The notes under the pieces: generated by a model
Told to the model about the DNA's origin: nothing
What the model saw: the letters and a program-made list of their open reading frames with translations, nothing else
Database searches by the model: none
Part shown: positions 24,350 through 35,400 of the stretch, piece after piece
Position numbering within the stretch: position 1 is the stretch's first letter
How the letters are laid out: every line of letters begins with the position of its first letter
NCBI GenBank assembly: GCA_963580285.1
Contig: OY757016.1
Location: 40,129,124-40,193,123 of the forward strand
Direction of reading: 5' to 3'
DNA from: Lucinisca nassula
Taxonomy: Eukaryota > Mollusca > Bivalvia > Lucinida > Lucinidae
DNA: 64,000 bases
Translations under genes and position numbers: made by a program

Positions 24350-25903
24350 TCGCACCTGCTTGTAGCAGTGTGCGACATAGGCGTTCGATTTTCCGTCCGT
24401 TCGTCCGACTGTCCATCTGTTCACATTTAAGTAAGTTCGACATTTACGTCAAAGTTTTTATTTTACAAACCTCAGCTACCATCAAACCTTACATGAAACA
24501 TCTCATAGACCTTCTTAATTTGTAAGCACCTTGACCTGGTGACTTTGACCTATATTTTGCGTTCCAGTGACTTTGACCATTACGTCGAAGTTCGACATTT
24601 ACGTCAAAGTTTTTGTTTAAGTCAACTACAAACCTCAGCTACCATCGAACCTTACAGGAAACATCACCTTGACCTTCTCTCTTTGTAAGCAACTTGACCT
24701 GGTAACTTTGACCTATATTTTGCGTCCGTCCGTCTGTTAACATTTACGTCGAAGTTCGACATTTACGTCAAAGTTTTTATTTAAGTCAACTACAAGCTTC
24801 AGCTACCATCAAACCTTACTTTAAGCATCTCCCTGACCTTCTGACTTTGTAGGCACCTTGACCTATATTTTGCGCTCCAGTGATTTTGACCATTACGTCG
24901 AAGTTCGACATTACTTCGAAGTTTGTATTGTATTCAACTATACGACTAAACAACCATCAAATCTTTCATGAAACTTCATTCAAAGCTCCTGACTAGGCAA
25001 GCACCTTGACCTGGTGGCCTTGACCTATATTTAGCGCTCCAGTGACTTTGACACAAATTAAGTTGATGTTCCAGATCTTGTCAAATAAAAGGCCTACAAC
25101 CATAAAATCTTGCATAGTGCTTCTCCTAGATGTACTGACTCTGCAGGTACCTTGACATGGAGACCTTGACCTATATTTTACTCTCCACAGACTTAGACAC
25201 ATTTAACGTTGAAGTTCCAGATCTCCTCAAATAAAAGGCTCACAACCATCAAATCTTGCATAATGCTTCTCCTGGATGTACTGACTCTGCAGGTACCTTG
25301 ACCTGGTGACCATGACCTATATTTTATGCTCCAGCGACTTTGACACATTTTATGTCGAAGTTCCAGATCTCTGCAAATAATGGGCCTACAACCATCAAAT
25401 CTTGCATAATGCTGCTTCTAGATGTACTGACTGTGCAGGTACTGTGACTTGGTGACCTTAACCTATTTATCATACTCCATACTTTTACACATTTTAGGTT
25501 GACATGCCATATCTTCTTAACTATAAGGCCTACAACCACCAAACCTTGCATGGTGCTTCTCTTACATTTACTGACTCTGCAAGTACTTTGACCTGGTGAA
25601 CTTGACCTATATTATGCACTCTAGTGAGTTTAACACATTTTATGTCAATGTTCTATATGTCCTAAAATAAATGGCCTACAGCCACCAAGCCTTGCATAGT
25701 GCTTCTCCTCGATGTACTGATTTGGCACATACCTTGACCTGGTGACCATGGCCTATATTTTTTGGTCCAGTGACTTTGACACATTTTACATCAACTACCA
25801 ACTGCTAAGAATGAAATTTTCTTATATAATAACAACGTTCTGATTGTTGCTCCTGTGACTTTTGCCCCTAGCAGGTGCGACGCCGCCTTCTGCGTAATTC
25901 TTA
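24350..25903. mobile_element. Pearl P5
   Basis: Starts tcgcacctgcttgtagcagt with gtgcgacatagg, a CGTC run, then units of about 170-175 bp (marker ttgacctggtgactttgacc) that diverge along the array. It ends gcaggtgcgacgccgccttc, hairpin CGCC/GCG, taattctta. Confidence 0.8.
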
Positions 25904-25982
25904 TTTTATTTAAAGTGTTTTTGCATTAGATATTGAACTGCTTTTGCTAGCCTTTTTGACCTTTTGGCCCCTAACAAGTTCA

Positions 25983-26182
25983 TTAACCCTTAACCTGCTG
26001 AATAAATTAATTCAACCACACCTATATCTGTATATCAACCAATCAAATTACTTGATATAAAGTATTCGTTCAATTCGCCAACTGCATAACAAACAGTGTA
26101 GATCCTGATCAGTTGGCTTCTGAAGAAGCCATATGATCTTGATCTACACTGTTTGCGAAGTAAGGGGATGTCGTGTTCAGCT
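25983..26182. mobile_element. MITE TTAA-1, right end decayed
   Basis: TTAACCCTTAACCTGCTGAA start, core at 26091-26155. Confidence 0.78.
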
Positions 26183-26218
26183 CACAAGGCTTTGAACAAA
26201 TGGGCCCTGGTACAGTAT

Positions 26219-28469
26219 TTATGTCCCCCCCACTGGAGGGGCGGGGGACATATTGTTTTTGGTGTGGATCCCGTCGGCGTCGGCATTGGCATAGCCTGTT
26301 TGAAGCATTATATCTCCTGAACCTATGGATGGATTTTAATCAGTCTTGCAGAGACACATCACTAGGATAGGGGAAAACAGTTGTTAGGTCATGATGTCCT
26401 TGACATCATTTTCAAGGTCACAGCGACCCAAAACAGTCATTTTTGGGCCAAAAAGGGCTTGTCTGCACTCTATCTCATTAATGAATTGATTAATTCTAAT
26501 CAAACTTGGTAAATATTTCATTACAACAAACCGCAGATTTAATTAGATTTTGGTGACCTTGATCTCATTTCACAGCGACCCCAAAACAGTCATTTTTGGG
26601 CCAAAAATGGCTTGTCTTCACTTCATCCCATTAACAAATTGATTAATTTTAATAAAACTTGGTACAGTATATCATTACAACAAACTGCATATTTGATTAG
26701 ATTTCGGTGACCTTGATCTCATTTTCGAGGTCACAGCAACCCCAAAACTGGGCAAAAAATGGCTTGTCTGCACTCTGTCTCATTAAGAAATTGATTAATT
26801 TTTGTCAAACTTGGTACAATATATATTTACAACATACGGCAGATTTGATTAGAAATTGGTGACCTTGACCTCATTTTCAAGGTCACAGTGACCCAAAAAC
26901 AGCCATTTTTGGGCCAAAAATGGCTTGTCTGCACTCTATCTCATTAATAAATTGATTAGTTTTAGTCAAACTTAGTACAATATATGATTTCAACATACCA
27001 CAGATATGATTAGATTTTGGTGACCTTGACCATATTTTCAAGGTCACAGCATCCCCAAAACAGTCATTTTTGAACCAAAAAAGTCTTGTCTGCACTCCAT
27101 CTCATTAAGGAATTTACCAAATTTTGTCAAACTTAGTACAATTTATCATTACAACAAACCGCAGATTTGATTAGATTTTGGTGACCTTGACCTCATTTTC
27201 AAGGTCACAGCGACACCAAAACAGTCAATTTTGGGCTCAAAATAGCTTGTCTGGACTCTATCTCGGTACAATATATTATTACAACAAACCGCAGATTTGG
27301 TTAGTTTTTGGTGACCATGACCTTTTTACAAGGTCACAGTGCCCAAAAGACAGTCAATTTTGGACGAAAAATGGCTTGTCTGCACTCTTCCTCATTAACG
27401 AATCGATCAATTATAGTCAAACTTTGTACAATATATCAATACAGTACAGAAAAACCTGTCTTAGTGGCCACCTCTATTAAGCAAGCAACCTGTTTTAAGC
27501 CCGCAGCCATTCAGTTCCCAAAAATGGCAAATGTGTTAAATTTCACCTGTATTAAGCAAGCCCCTGTCTTAAGCAAGCACATTTTGGTTATCCCTTAGGT
27601 GCTTGCTTAATACAGGTTGGACTGAATACCACAGATATGATTAGATTTTGGTGACCTTGACCTTATTTTCAAGGTCACAGCATCCCAAAAATAGTCATTT
27701 TTGGACCAAAAATGGCTTGTCTGCACTCCATCTCAGCGACACCAAAACAGTCAATTTTGGGCTCAAAATAGCTTGTCTGGACTCTAGCTCATTAAGGAAT
27801 TGATTGATTTTCGTCAAACTTGTTACAATATATCATTACAACAAACCGCAGATTTGGTTAGTTTTTGGTGACCATGGTTAGTTTTTGGTGACCATGACCT
27901 TTTTACAAGGTCACAGTGCCCCAAAGTCTTTGGGCCAAAGACAGTCAATTTTGGACGAAAAATGGCTTGTCTGCACTCTACCTCATTAACGAATCAATCA
28001 ATTATAGTCAAACTTGGTACAATATATCAATACAATACATGTATACCACAGACTTAATTAGATTTTGGTGACTTTGACCATTTTCAAGGTCACATGCCCC
28101 CCCCAAACAGTCAATTTTGGGTCAAAAATGGCTTGTCTGCACTCTAAGGCCAAGGTCTCCCAAAACCTGTTCTTTTGGGGCCCAAAAATGGCTTATCTGT
28201 CACCTATATCATTTAAGAATTTATGAATGTTGGTCAAAATCGGTACAATATTTAATTACAGTCTGCCAAATTTGGCTGGTGATCTGAGCTTTTTGATGAC
28301 TTTGTTTTTTAAGCTCACAGGCTCCCGAGAAAAATATCAGTTTTGGGCCAAAAATGGCTTGTTTGCAGCTGACATTTTGGTGACTTTAACCTGGTTATTA
28401 AAGTCAAATGGGCGTTATAAGATATATTTATGGTGGGGAGACAGTGTTTTCCTCTGAAAACATTTCTAG
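26219..28469. mobile_element. Pearl P6
   Basis: Starts atgtcccccccactggaggg then gcgggggacata, about 12 units of 150-160 bp (marker gaccttgacctcattttcaa). It is interrupted by a MITE at 27438-27627 and ends ggtggggagaca, hairpin GTTTTC-CTCT-GAAAAC, atttCTAG at 28466-28469. Confidence 0.8.
27438..27627. mobile_element. MITE in P6, CAGT..ACCTGT ends
   Basis: tacagtacagaaaaacctgt at left and aatacaggttggactgaata at right, with internal ttaagcaagca repeats. The P6 unit resumes after it. Confidence 0.65.
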
Positions 28470-28514
28470 TTTTCAGCTGAGAAATTGATCAAACTGTTTA
28501 TATAAAAGCCTACC

Positions 28515-28708
28515 TACCATATTTACCCTAAGTATTCGGACACTTAAACGCCTTTCCATACTAAGTCTTGTTCTAAAATTTGAACAAGTTCAATTTACTA
28601 TCCGATGTTGTGTCTTAGAATAGCGGGATGAGTGGCAAACAATGTAGATCCTGATGAGATGCCACATTTTGTGGCATCTCATTTGGGTCTACACTGTTTG
28701 CTTTATAT
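28515..28708. mobile_element. MITE F
   Basis: TACCATATTTACCCTAAGTA start, aaaatttgaacaagttcaat palindrome, core with gatgccacattttgtggcat at 28634-28702. Confidence 0.75.
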
Positions 28709-28920
28709 ACATTAAATATGGCAGTTAAAAGTTTAATGCAATCTTGATTATGCATCAAACCTTTGATGTTGTCTTAATTTTCAATTCTGCCTGTAATCAC
28801 TTTAAAACACTGGTATCTGATATTAATGATGGTGGGAGAGAAATCTTGCCAAAAAATACTTATTCATGATTTGATGAAAGAAAAAGTTGCAGTTATTAAG
28901 GTGTATCAGACTCTGCATTG

Positions 28921-29159
28921 TTTTTTTTTTTTTTTTTTTAGTTTTGGTTTTACGACCTTTCAAAATTATTTCACTCATATCGAGCCGACCGTTAATCAGA
29001 GGCAGGCGAAAACCGGCTACCCGGAGAAAAACCACCTGACCTTCCGTTGCAGAACTTGGCTTCTCACATGTGACCCGAGCGAGGCTCGAACCACAGCGGT
29101 GAGAAACCTAATGTTTAAGAGTCAGCACTCTTAACCACTAGGCCACGAAGGCCCGTGAG
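28921..29159 (-). repeat. SINE-3 with target duplication
   Basis: Poly-T start (tail), head gggccttcgtggcctagtgg on the minus strand. Flanked by TCTGCATTG at 28912-28920 and 29160-29168. Confidence 0.9.
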
Positions 29160-29186
29160 TCTGCATTGGGCAAACTTGTATGCAGC

Positions 29187-29450
29187 TGTGGTTTGTTTGT
29201 TAACGTCCCTGTCAACACTGTAAAGGTCATTTTGGAGACGTAACTTCCAATTTTGTGGGACTTTTGCCCGACATTGAGATGAAATGACATCTCATGCTCT
29301 GTCGCCCAATGAAACCAATAGGGTTTCTAAGCATGGACAGTCCAACTCGCACTGCTTTGCCTGGGCAGACTTAGATCCGCTAAGTGCTTTACCAGTACCG
29401 TACTTGTATGCGGGTCGGTTTCAGCTCTGCTTGGAAGCATCATGCATCAT
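29187..29450 (-). repeat. SINE-1
   Basis: gtttgtttgttaacgtccct tail to ggaagcatcatgcatcatgc near the head. Confidence 0.82.
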
Positions 29451-29537
29451 GCGGCCGAATATGTAGCTGTGGTTCCTCTTGAAAAGCTAGCATTAACTTT
29501 TTTTTCCACCAGCATTTTGACACTAATTAGTGCTTTT

Positions 29538-29704
29538 ACTGCTGAAGAGACTAACTTTGCCACACCCATTTCTGACTTTCGGCCAATCAGAGTATTTGAT
29601 GTAATTTATTCCTACAAATTCTCAAACTGAATGTCAAACTGTAGATACTGATCAGATGGTTTCTTCAGAATTCATCTTATCTTTACCTACACTTTTTGCA
29701 AAAT
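29538..29704. mobile_element. MITE TTAA-1, decayed
   Basis: tgccacacccatttctgact, aatcagagtatttgatgtaa and a degraded core; both ends lost. Confidence 0.6.
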
Positions 29705-30169
29705 GCACTTAGCAGGTTTATGATGGGTTATACCAGAATAGGGGCTGAGGGTCCATAACTCTTGGACTTACATCCCTTGGTAGGTTTTTAAAAAATTAAA
29801 ATACATTTTGTTCATTGACTTCTATGTTTGTGGTCCTTCTTCAATGAAATGGTCTCAAAAGTAAGGAAGGTGTACTGCCAATGGCAGAACAGTGGCCAAG
29901 AGCCATGGAGTTTTGTCCCAATTTATGTAGGTTTTCAAATTTTGCAATTCTTGAAACATTTCCTAACGGATTTCTCAGGAACTATGAAAGTTTGAAAGCT
30001 GTAAGCTCGTATAAACACAGACAATGACTGGGTGTATCATGTTTACCAGAATAAGAGTTAATGGTCCATAACTCTTGGAGTTATGATCTTGGTAGGTATT
30101 CAAAAAAAAATTTAAAATGCATTTTACTTGATAGCTTTAATGTTTGTTGTCCTACTTTGATGAAACATA

Positions 30170-30820
30170 TACAGTCGAACTTCGATAGCTCGAACCCCTT
30201 TGTGACCACGAAATTCTGTTCAAGACAGGGGTAGTTCGAGCCACTGAGGGTTACTGCCAGGAGGCGTAAAGGGGATAGTTTGGGGCTTCCTTTTGGTGTA
30301 CTATAACATAAATGTATGCTGCGTGTACTCATTAGAATCGCCTCAACGAGGCGATTCTAATGAGTACACACAGCATACATTTGCAAGATAAGGAACGAAA
30401 ATACTGTATTCGACCTATTTACCGCACATGCTCCTATAAGCGCACACCCAAGCTTTTTCTGGAAAAAAATACACAAGCGAACACTTTACAGTAACCTCCC
30501 AACAAATTCATATTGAGTTTTGCTGCATCTTTGACCTGGACAATCATATGTATATGTGGTGAACCCCTATGCTGAAATTCAACTCTATAAAATAATCATA
30601 TCAGAAGCTTTTTTTCGTATTTTTTTCGTATTGAGTGTGCGCTTATTAGGTAGATTTTTCACCACAATATTTTCATACAATTTTGAAAAAAGTTAGCGCA
30701 CGGTGCGGTAAATAGGTTGAAATTTCTTATGTAGAAAAATTCCCTAGGGACTCAAGAAAGGGTTAGACTCAGCCATGGTAAACGAGCCAGCGGTGTTCGA
30801 GCCATCGAAGTCCTACTGTA
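30170..30820. mobile_element. MITE G, TA-flanked, with nested palindromes
   Basis: Ends TACAGTCGAACTTCGATAGC and its partner GCCATCGAAGTCCTACTGTA. TA duplications suggest Tc1/mariner-pogo mobilisation. Inside are hairpin element D (30308-30390) and an inverted pair cgacctatttaccgcac / gtgcggtaaataggttg (30410-30722). Confidence 0.75.
30308..30390. mobile_element. Hairpin element D in MITE G
   Basis: aatgtatgctgcgtgtactc stem around cgcctcaacgaggcg. Confidence 0.83.
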
Positions 30821-30956
30821 CCTGTTCTCAAGAACTGTAAGGGTAACAAAGTTGAAACTTTGTACACACATGGACAGTGGGTTGATGAAAAATGTACACC
30901 ATAACCAAGGCTTTTACCTCATGGAATTAACTCCCTTGATAAATTTTATGTTGTCA

Positions 30957-31255
30957 CACACCCATTTAGGCTTGAAGAAATAAATGAGCTGCATGATGCT
31001 TCCACGCAGAGCTGAAACCGACCGCACACGAGTACTGGTAAACTGCTCAGAGGATCTAAGCCTGCCCAGGTAAAGCGGTTCGAGTTGGACCCTCCATGCT
31101 TATAAATCCTATTGGTTTCATTGGGCAACAGGGCTTGAGATGTCATTTCATCTCTGTGCCGGGTAAAAGTCCCACAAAATTGGAACCAACATCTCCAAAA
31201 TGACCTATATTATAATGTGTTGACAGGGACTTTAAACCTCAAATCCGACAGCAAA
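30957..31255 (+). repeat. SINE-1
   Basis: Head cacccatttaggcttgaaga to tail aaacctcaaatccgacagc, inside the P2-related array. Confidence 0.83.
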
Positions 31256-31438
31256 AAAAAAAACATGTGCTACAGTGACTTTAGTGCTTATTTCGACACT
31301 ATGGTTCTTTCTCCTGTAATAATGCTGAAGGGGGGCTATAGTCGGATCCTCGGACAGCTTTAGGGTTTGCTGAAAAATAAGTGAAAAAGTACTTTGAATA
31401 TGCCATCTGCATCTAACCTTGCTTAGTGCTTGAAGATT

Positions 31439-31670
31439 TTAACCCTTTTTGTACCAAATGGAATCTTCCACCTTATATATAGAGTAGGAGTTCATTTTGA
31501 AATTTAGAGGTGTCAGGTTGTATTTTCATCAAAATTTATTTGATAAATAACTGAACTTTTAGCAAACAGTGGAGGCCCTGATCAGACGCCGCATTCTGCG
31601 GCGTCTGATCTGGGCCTGCACTGTTTGCCAGGGTACCCGTTTTTTGGGTTTCTGGTATGAAATGGGTTAA
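31439..31670. mobile_element. MITE TTAA-3 (232 bp)
   Basis: TTAACCCTTTTTGTACCAAA to CTGGTATGAAATGGGTTAA. Perfect core gacgccgcattctgcggcgt. Lies 80 bp before the exon a acceptor. Confidence 0.9.
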
Positions 31671-31750
31671 ACATTTTGCCCAGGGTAACTTTTATTGCTG
31701 GGCTGTGAATGCAGTATTTTTAAATCTTTCTGTTTTCGTATGTTTTACAG

Positions 31751-32137
31751 AAGCAGACCAGTAGTATTCGAGAACTCGAGTCCAAGGTTAAGTCTCACAA
31801 AGATTCTGCCATATCTAGTCCAGTGCCAAAGCAGGAGCATGAAAGCCTCAAGAAAGAATTCACAGATCAAACCAAAGAAATTAGAATTTTACGTAGAACT
31901 GTTGATGAAATGGAGTTACGTTTGGAAACGCAGAAACAAACTCTCGCTGCACGTGATGGCAGCATTAAAAAACTTTTAGAAATGCTACAGAGTAAAGGAT
32001 TAGCGGCTGATAAAATTGAAGAGTCACAGAAAGAGTTAGAAAAAGTACGGGTTGAGAAAATTGAGGACCAGAAAAAGATCAAAGTACTGCAGGACAGTAT
32101 TGGTGCAAAAGAGAGGAATATAGTGGATTTAAAAGAG
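31751..32137 (+). CDS. ERC: ERC/ELKS coiled-coil exon a (129 aa, internal exon)
   Basis: Internal exon of an ELKS/RAB6-interacting/CAST (ERC, Bruchpilot-related) scaffold, a cytoplasmic presynaptic active-zone and vesicle-tethering protein in animals. Seen: acceptor tgttttacag before 31751, donor gtaggt at 32138, 387 bp, phase 0 at both ends, no stop. The peptide is charged heptad coiled coil. The run KQTLAARDGSIKKLLEML, then QSKGL, is nearly the conserved ERC block as I recall it from human ELKS, and the preceding MELRLE stretch also fits. The reading frame runs on past the donor into a MITE starting at intron base +6. No start codon is required, since the upstream N-terminal exons must lie before the window or be unrecognised. 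Identification is strong for the family. ERC1/ERC2 orthology is not meaningful in a mollusc, which probably has one copy. Confidence 0.9.
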
Positions 32138-32142
32138 GTAGG

Positions 32143-32645
32143 TATAGCAGTCGCAGATAAGATTGACTAGGCGGAGCTATTCAGGTGTTGTCAATATACG
32201 TCAAATTCGCTGAGTCCACCAGAAGATTCGGTAGAGTGCTTTCGCATGCTTTCTGCAAGCGGACCAAACGACCATATACCGGTATACGACACAGCTTTGT
32301 TTGTGTTACAGTTGAATTCACACAATCGAGTGACTTGGTTTACCTTTCTGTTAACCCTTTTTGTACCAAATGGAATCTTCCTCCTTATATGCAGCAGGAG
32401 TTCATTTCAAAATTCAGGGTTGTAAGGTTGTGTTATCTTCAAAATTGATTTGGAAATTTGCTCAAATGTTTGCAAACAGTGTAGGCCCTGATCAGATGCC
32501 ACGTTCTGCGGCGTCTGATCTGGGTCTGCACTGTTTGCAAGGGTACCCGCTCTGGGGTTTCTGGTACTAAATGGGTTAATAGAACATTCCAAAAGCAGGT
32601 ACAAACGGTAGCTCAGCCTAGTCAGTCTTATCTGCGACTACCATA
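32143..32645. mobile_element. MITE I at the exon a donor, hosting TTAA-3
   Basis: Ends AGTCGCAGATAAGATTGACT and GTCAGTCTTATCTGCGACTA, TA flanks. Begins at intron base +6. Interrupted by TTAA-3 at 32351-32579. Confidence 0.88.
32351..32579. mobile_element. MITE TTAA-3 in MITE I
   Basis: TTAACCCTTTTTGTACCAAA to CTAAATGGGTTAA. The homologous MITE I at 44069 has a single TTAA (44270-44273) here. Confidence 0.92.
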
Positions 32646-32688
32646 ACATTGTGCAATATCCATCCCCCTTGATTCGTGTGTATGTGTA

Positions 32689-32912
32689 TACCGTAAAAAT
32701 ACTAAAAATTCGGACACCTTGAGGACTTGCTGTAATTCTTCTAAAAGTTTAACAAATTTGTTTCATGATCCAGCATTAAAGAGTCCAAAAGGTGCAGACG
32801 GAATAGCAAACAGTGTAGACCCTGATCAGACTGCTCCTGAAGGAGCAGTCTGATCAGGGTCTGCACTGTTTGCTTAGGCCTATCTGGCCCAATACTTAGG
32901 ATCATTACAGTA
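32689..32912. mobile_element. MITE E
   Basis: TACCGTAAAAATACTAAAAA to CTTAGGATCATTACAGTA, core with tgctcctgaaggagca. Confidence 0.85.
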
Positions 32913-32974
32913 CCTAGCTACATAGAAATGTTGAGTACTGAGAAGACTTCTGGACCAAGTTTTCTTATTTCTTC

Positions 32975-33655
32975 ATTTGTTTGTTTGTTTGATTTGAGGG
33001 TTAACGTCCCCGTCAACACTGTAAAGGTCATTATACCCCCACAAATGAAATTTGGGGGGGTATATAGGAGTGAGCTTGTCGGTCTGTCTGTCTGTCGGTC
33101 GGTCGGTCGGTCGGTCGGTCGGTCGGTCTGTTGACTTGGTTTCCAGACGATAACTCAAAAAGCGCTTCACCGATTTTTATAGTTTTTGGTACACTGATGT
33201 AACATCATAAAATACAGGTCAAGTTCGATTTCCACTACAATTCGTCAATTTTCGACATAGTTATGGCCCCTTTCAAGTGAAAAAATTGCAAAATGCGCTG
33301 ATGTACTATCAAGGCAGTTTGCAAAATGCGCTGATGTACTATCAAGGCAGTTTTTGTGGGGGTATTCATCACCTTTAGTGATAGCTCTAGTTTTGGAGAC
33401 GTTGCTTCCAGTTTTGTGGGACTTTTACCCAACATTGAAATGAAATGACATCTCAAGCCCTGTCGCCCAATGAAACCAATAGGGTTTATAAACATGGACG
33501 GGCCGACACTCACACCGCTTTGCCTGGGCAGGCTTAGATTCCTTTAAGCGGTTTACCAGTACTCATGTGCGGGTCGGTTTCAGCTCTGCAAGGAAGGTGC
33601 TTCCTGGAAGCATCATGCAGCCCATCTATTTCTTCAAGCCCCAATGGGCTGGGGC
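32975..33655 (-). repeat. SINE-1 split by pearl P7
   Basis: Tail part 32975-33030, remainder 33391-33655. P7 lies between. The head part carries an 11-bp duplication (aaggtgcttcctggaagca). Confidence 0.88.
33031..33390. mobile_element. Pearl P7 inserted in SINE-1
   Basis: 360-bp element with start ttatacccccacaaatgaaa then tttgggggggtata, a GGTC/GTCT run at 33080-33130, a single core, a direct repeat of caaaatgcgctgatgtacta (33290/33319), then gtgggggtattcatc, hairpin CACCTTTAGTG, and atagctCTAG. It sits between A and T of SINE-1 (ggtca|ttttggag) with no host bases lost or duplicated. Confidence 0.85.
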
Positions 33656-33850
33656 TAAAAATCCTAAAAATTTGGACACCTTGAGGACTTCTTGTAATTC
33701 TCCTAAAATTTAAACAATTTTGTTTCATGATCCAGCATTAAGGAGTCCAAATAGAAAACAGTGTAAACCCTGATCGGACTGCAGGAGCAGTCTGATCAGG
33801 ATCTGCACTGTTTGCTTAGGTCTGTCTGTCCCAATACTTAGGATCATTAA
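33656..33850. mobile_element. MITE E between two SINE-1 copies
   Basis: taaaaatcctaaaaatttgg to aatacttaggatcatta; core shortened on one side. Confidence 0.8.
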
Positions 33851-34150
33851 GCCCCCGCCCATTGGGGCTTGAAGAAATAGATGGGCTGCATGATGCTTTT
33901 ACGCAGAGCTGAAACTGACCCGCACGCTAGTACTGGTAAACCGCTTAGAGGATCTAAGCCTGCCCAGGCAAAGCAGTGCAAGTCGGCCTGTCCATGCTTA
34001 TAAACCTTACCGGTTTCATTGGGCGGCAGGGATTGATATGTCGATTTCATCTCAATGTCGGGTAAAATCCCACAAAATTGGAAGCAACGTCTCCAAAATG
34101 ACCTTTACAGTGTTGACAGGGATGTTAAACCTCAAATCAAACAAACAAAT
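33851..34150 (+). repeat. SINE-1, left arm of fold-back
   Basis: Complete copy, gcccccgcccattggggctt to aaatcaaacaaacaaatag. Inverted partner at 34335-34622. Confidence 0.88.
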
Positions 34151-34341
34151 AGATTATAGAGAAATAAGAAAACTTTCTCCATACTCACCCTTTCTATGTA
34201 GCTAGGTACCCTAATGATCCTAAGTTTTCCTCAAATCAAACAAACAAACAAACAAAACTTAGGATCATTAGGGTACCTAGCTACATAGAAAGGGTGAGTA
34301 TGGAGAAAGTTTTCTTATTTCTCTATAATCTATTTGTTTGT
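34141..34341. repeat. Perfect inverted repeat, 88-bp arms, 25-bp loop
   Basis: Arms 34141-34228 and 34254-34341 are exact complements (acttaggatcattagggtac..). Loop holds a SINE-1-like tail. The perfect match continues about 25 bp into both flanking SINE-1 tails. Confidence 0.92.
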
Positions 34342-34622
34342 TTGATTTGAGGTTTAACATCCCCGTCATCACTGTATAGGTCAGTTTGGAGACATTGCTT
34401 CCAATTTTGTGTGACTTTTACCCAATATTGAGATGAACAGGCCCAGTCCAATGAAACCAAAAGGGTTCATAAACATGGACGGTCCCGCCTCGCACTGCTT
34501 TGCCATGGCAGGCGTAGATTCTCTAACCTGTTTACCAGTACTCAAGTGTGATCGGTTTCAGCTCTGCGTGGAAGCATCATGCAGCCAATCTATTTCTTCA
34601 AGCCTCGATGGGCGGGGGCAAC
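34335..34622 (-). repeat. SINE-1, right arm of fold-back
   Basis: Tail tttgtttgtttgatttgagg, head tcgatgggcgggggc. Diverged from the left copy except near the centre. Confidence 0.88.
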
Positions 34623-34648
34623 TTATTTCTCCATTGAAACATGGCTTT

Positions 34649-34702
34649 TGGGTACTTGTTAGAATCACCTTGATAGGGCGATTCTGACAAGTACTTGCAG
34701 CA
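34649..34702. mobile_element. Hairpin element D, diverged
   Basis: gggtacttgttagaatcacc and ggcgattctgacaagtactt arms. Confidence 0.7.
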
Positions 34703-35400
34703 TAATAGCAGAATCTTACATGGATGTGAGGGATGAATAGCAAAATCCATCCGTATGGTCACTGCCTGGCGGCATCAAAACGCTTCCTAGTGATTCTAGA
34801 TGGTGATCCCAAGGGACAGACTCCTGAAACTCATGTAAGATTCTTTTTCTTGCTACCTTACATTTCTGAGAGTGGATTTTTATATTGCAGTCACTTTGAT
34901 TGTTGACATCGACCATATTTTGATGACAACAATTTTTTATGTGTATGTGCAATGACGTCAAACATAACAACACCATACATGATGTCTTTTCAACCAGCAC
35001 ACATCAAATACATGAAAATTCTCAATTTTTATCCTATCCCTGGGTAGGATAACCCGGGTAGGGTAAGAATTTCTATCCCACGGTTAAGTCCAAGATTTCT
35101 GGTGTGCAAGTATTATGTTTCTAAAAGTAAAAAAGGGAGGTTATCCCCTGATTACCCTCATTACTCCTTATCTGGAGCTATTTCTAAGCTATGACAGCAG
35201 CTGAAAAGAAAACTGAGAAATCAAAAGCAAAAAACAACAACAAAATATTTATGGTAGGGTTGGATGAGGCAAAGGTGATGTGTATCTTGCATCACTGGGG
35301 CGTCCAACTGATATTGACTTAAGTTGGGCAAGGACAGCAGCAGGTAAGGGTAGAGGAGGAGTGTTGTTATTCCTTCTGTTTCTTTACTTCCATTCATTGT
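34703..35400. other. No gene seen
   Basis: Intron sequence. Contains repeated TATCC/GGATA words (35030-35075). Confidence 0.5.

Larger units (their letters stand above)
29705..31374. mobile_element. P2-related pearl array, 5' end missing, nested inserts
   Basis: Units with marker tccataactcttggagttat at 29750, 30064 and near 30900 are split by a 650-bp MITE (30170-30820) and SINE-1 (30957-31255). The element closes with gaaggggggctatagtcgga, hairpin and cagctttag, the P2-type end. A clear start was not found. Confidence 0.6.
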
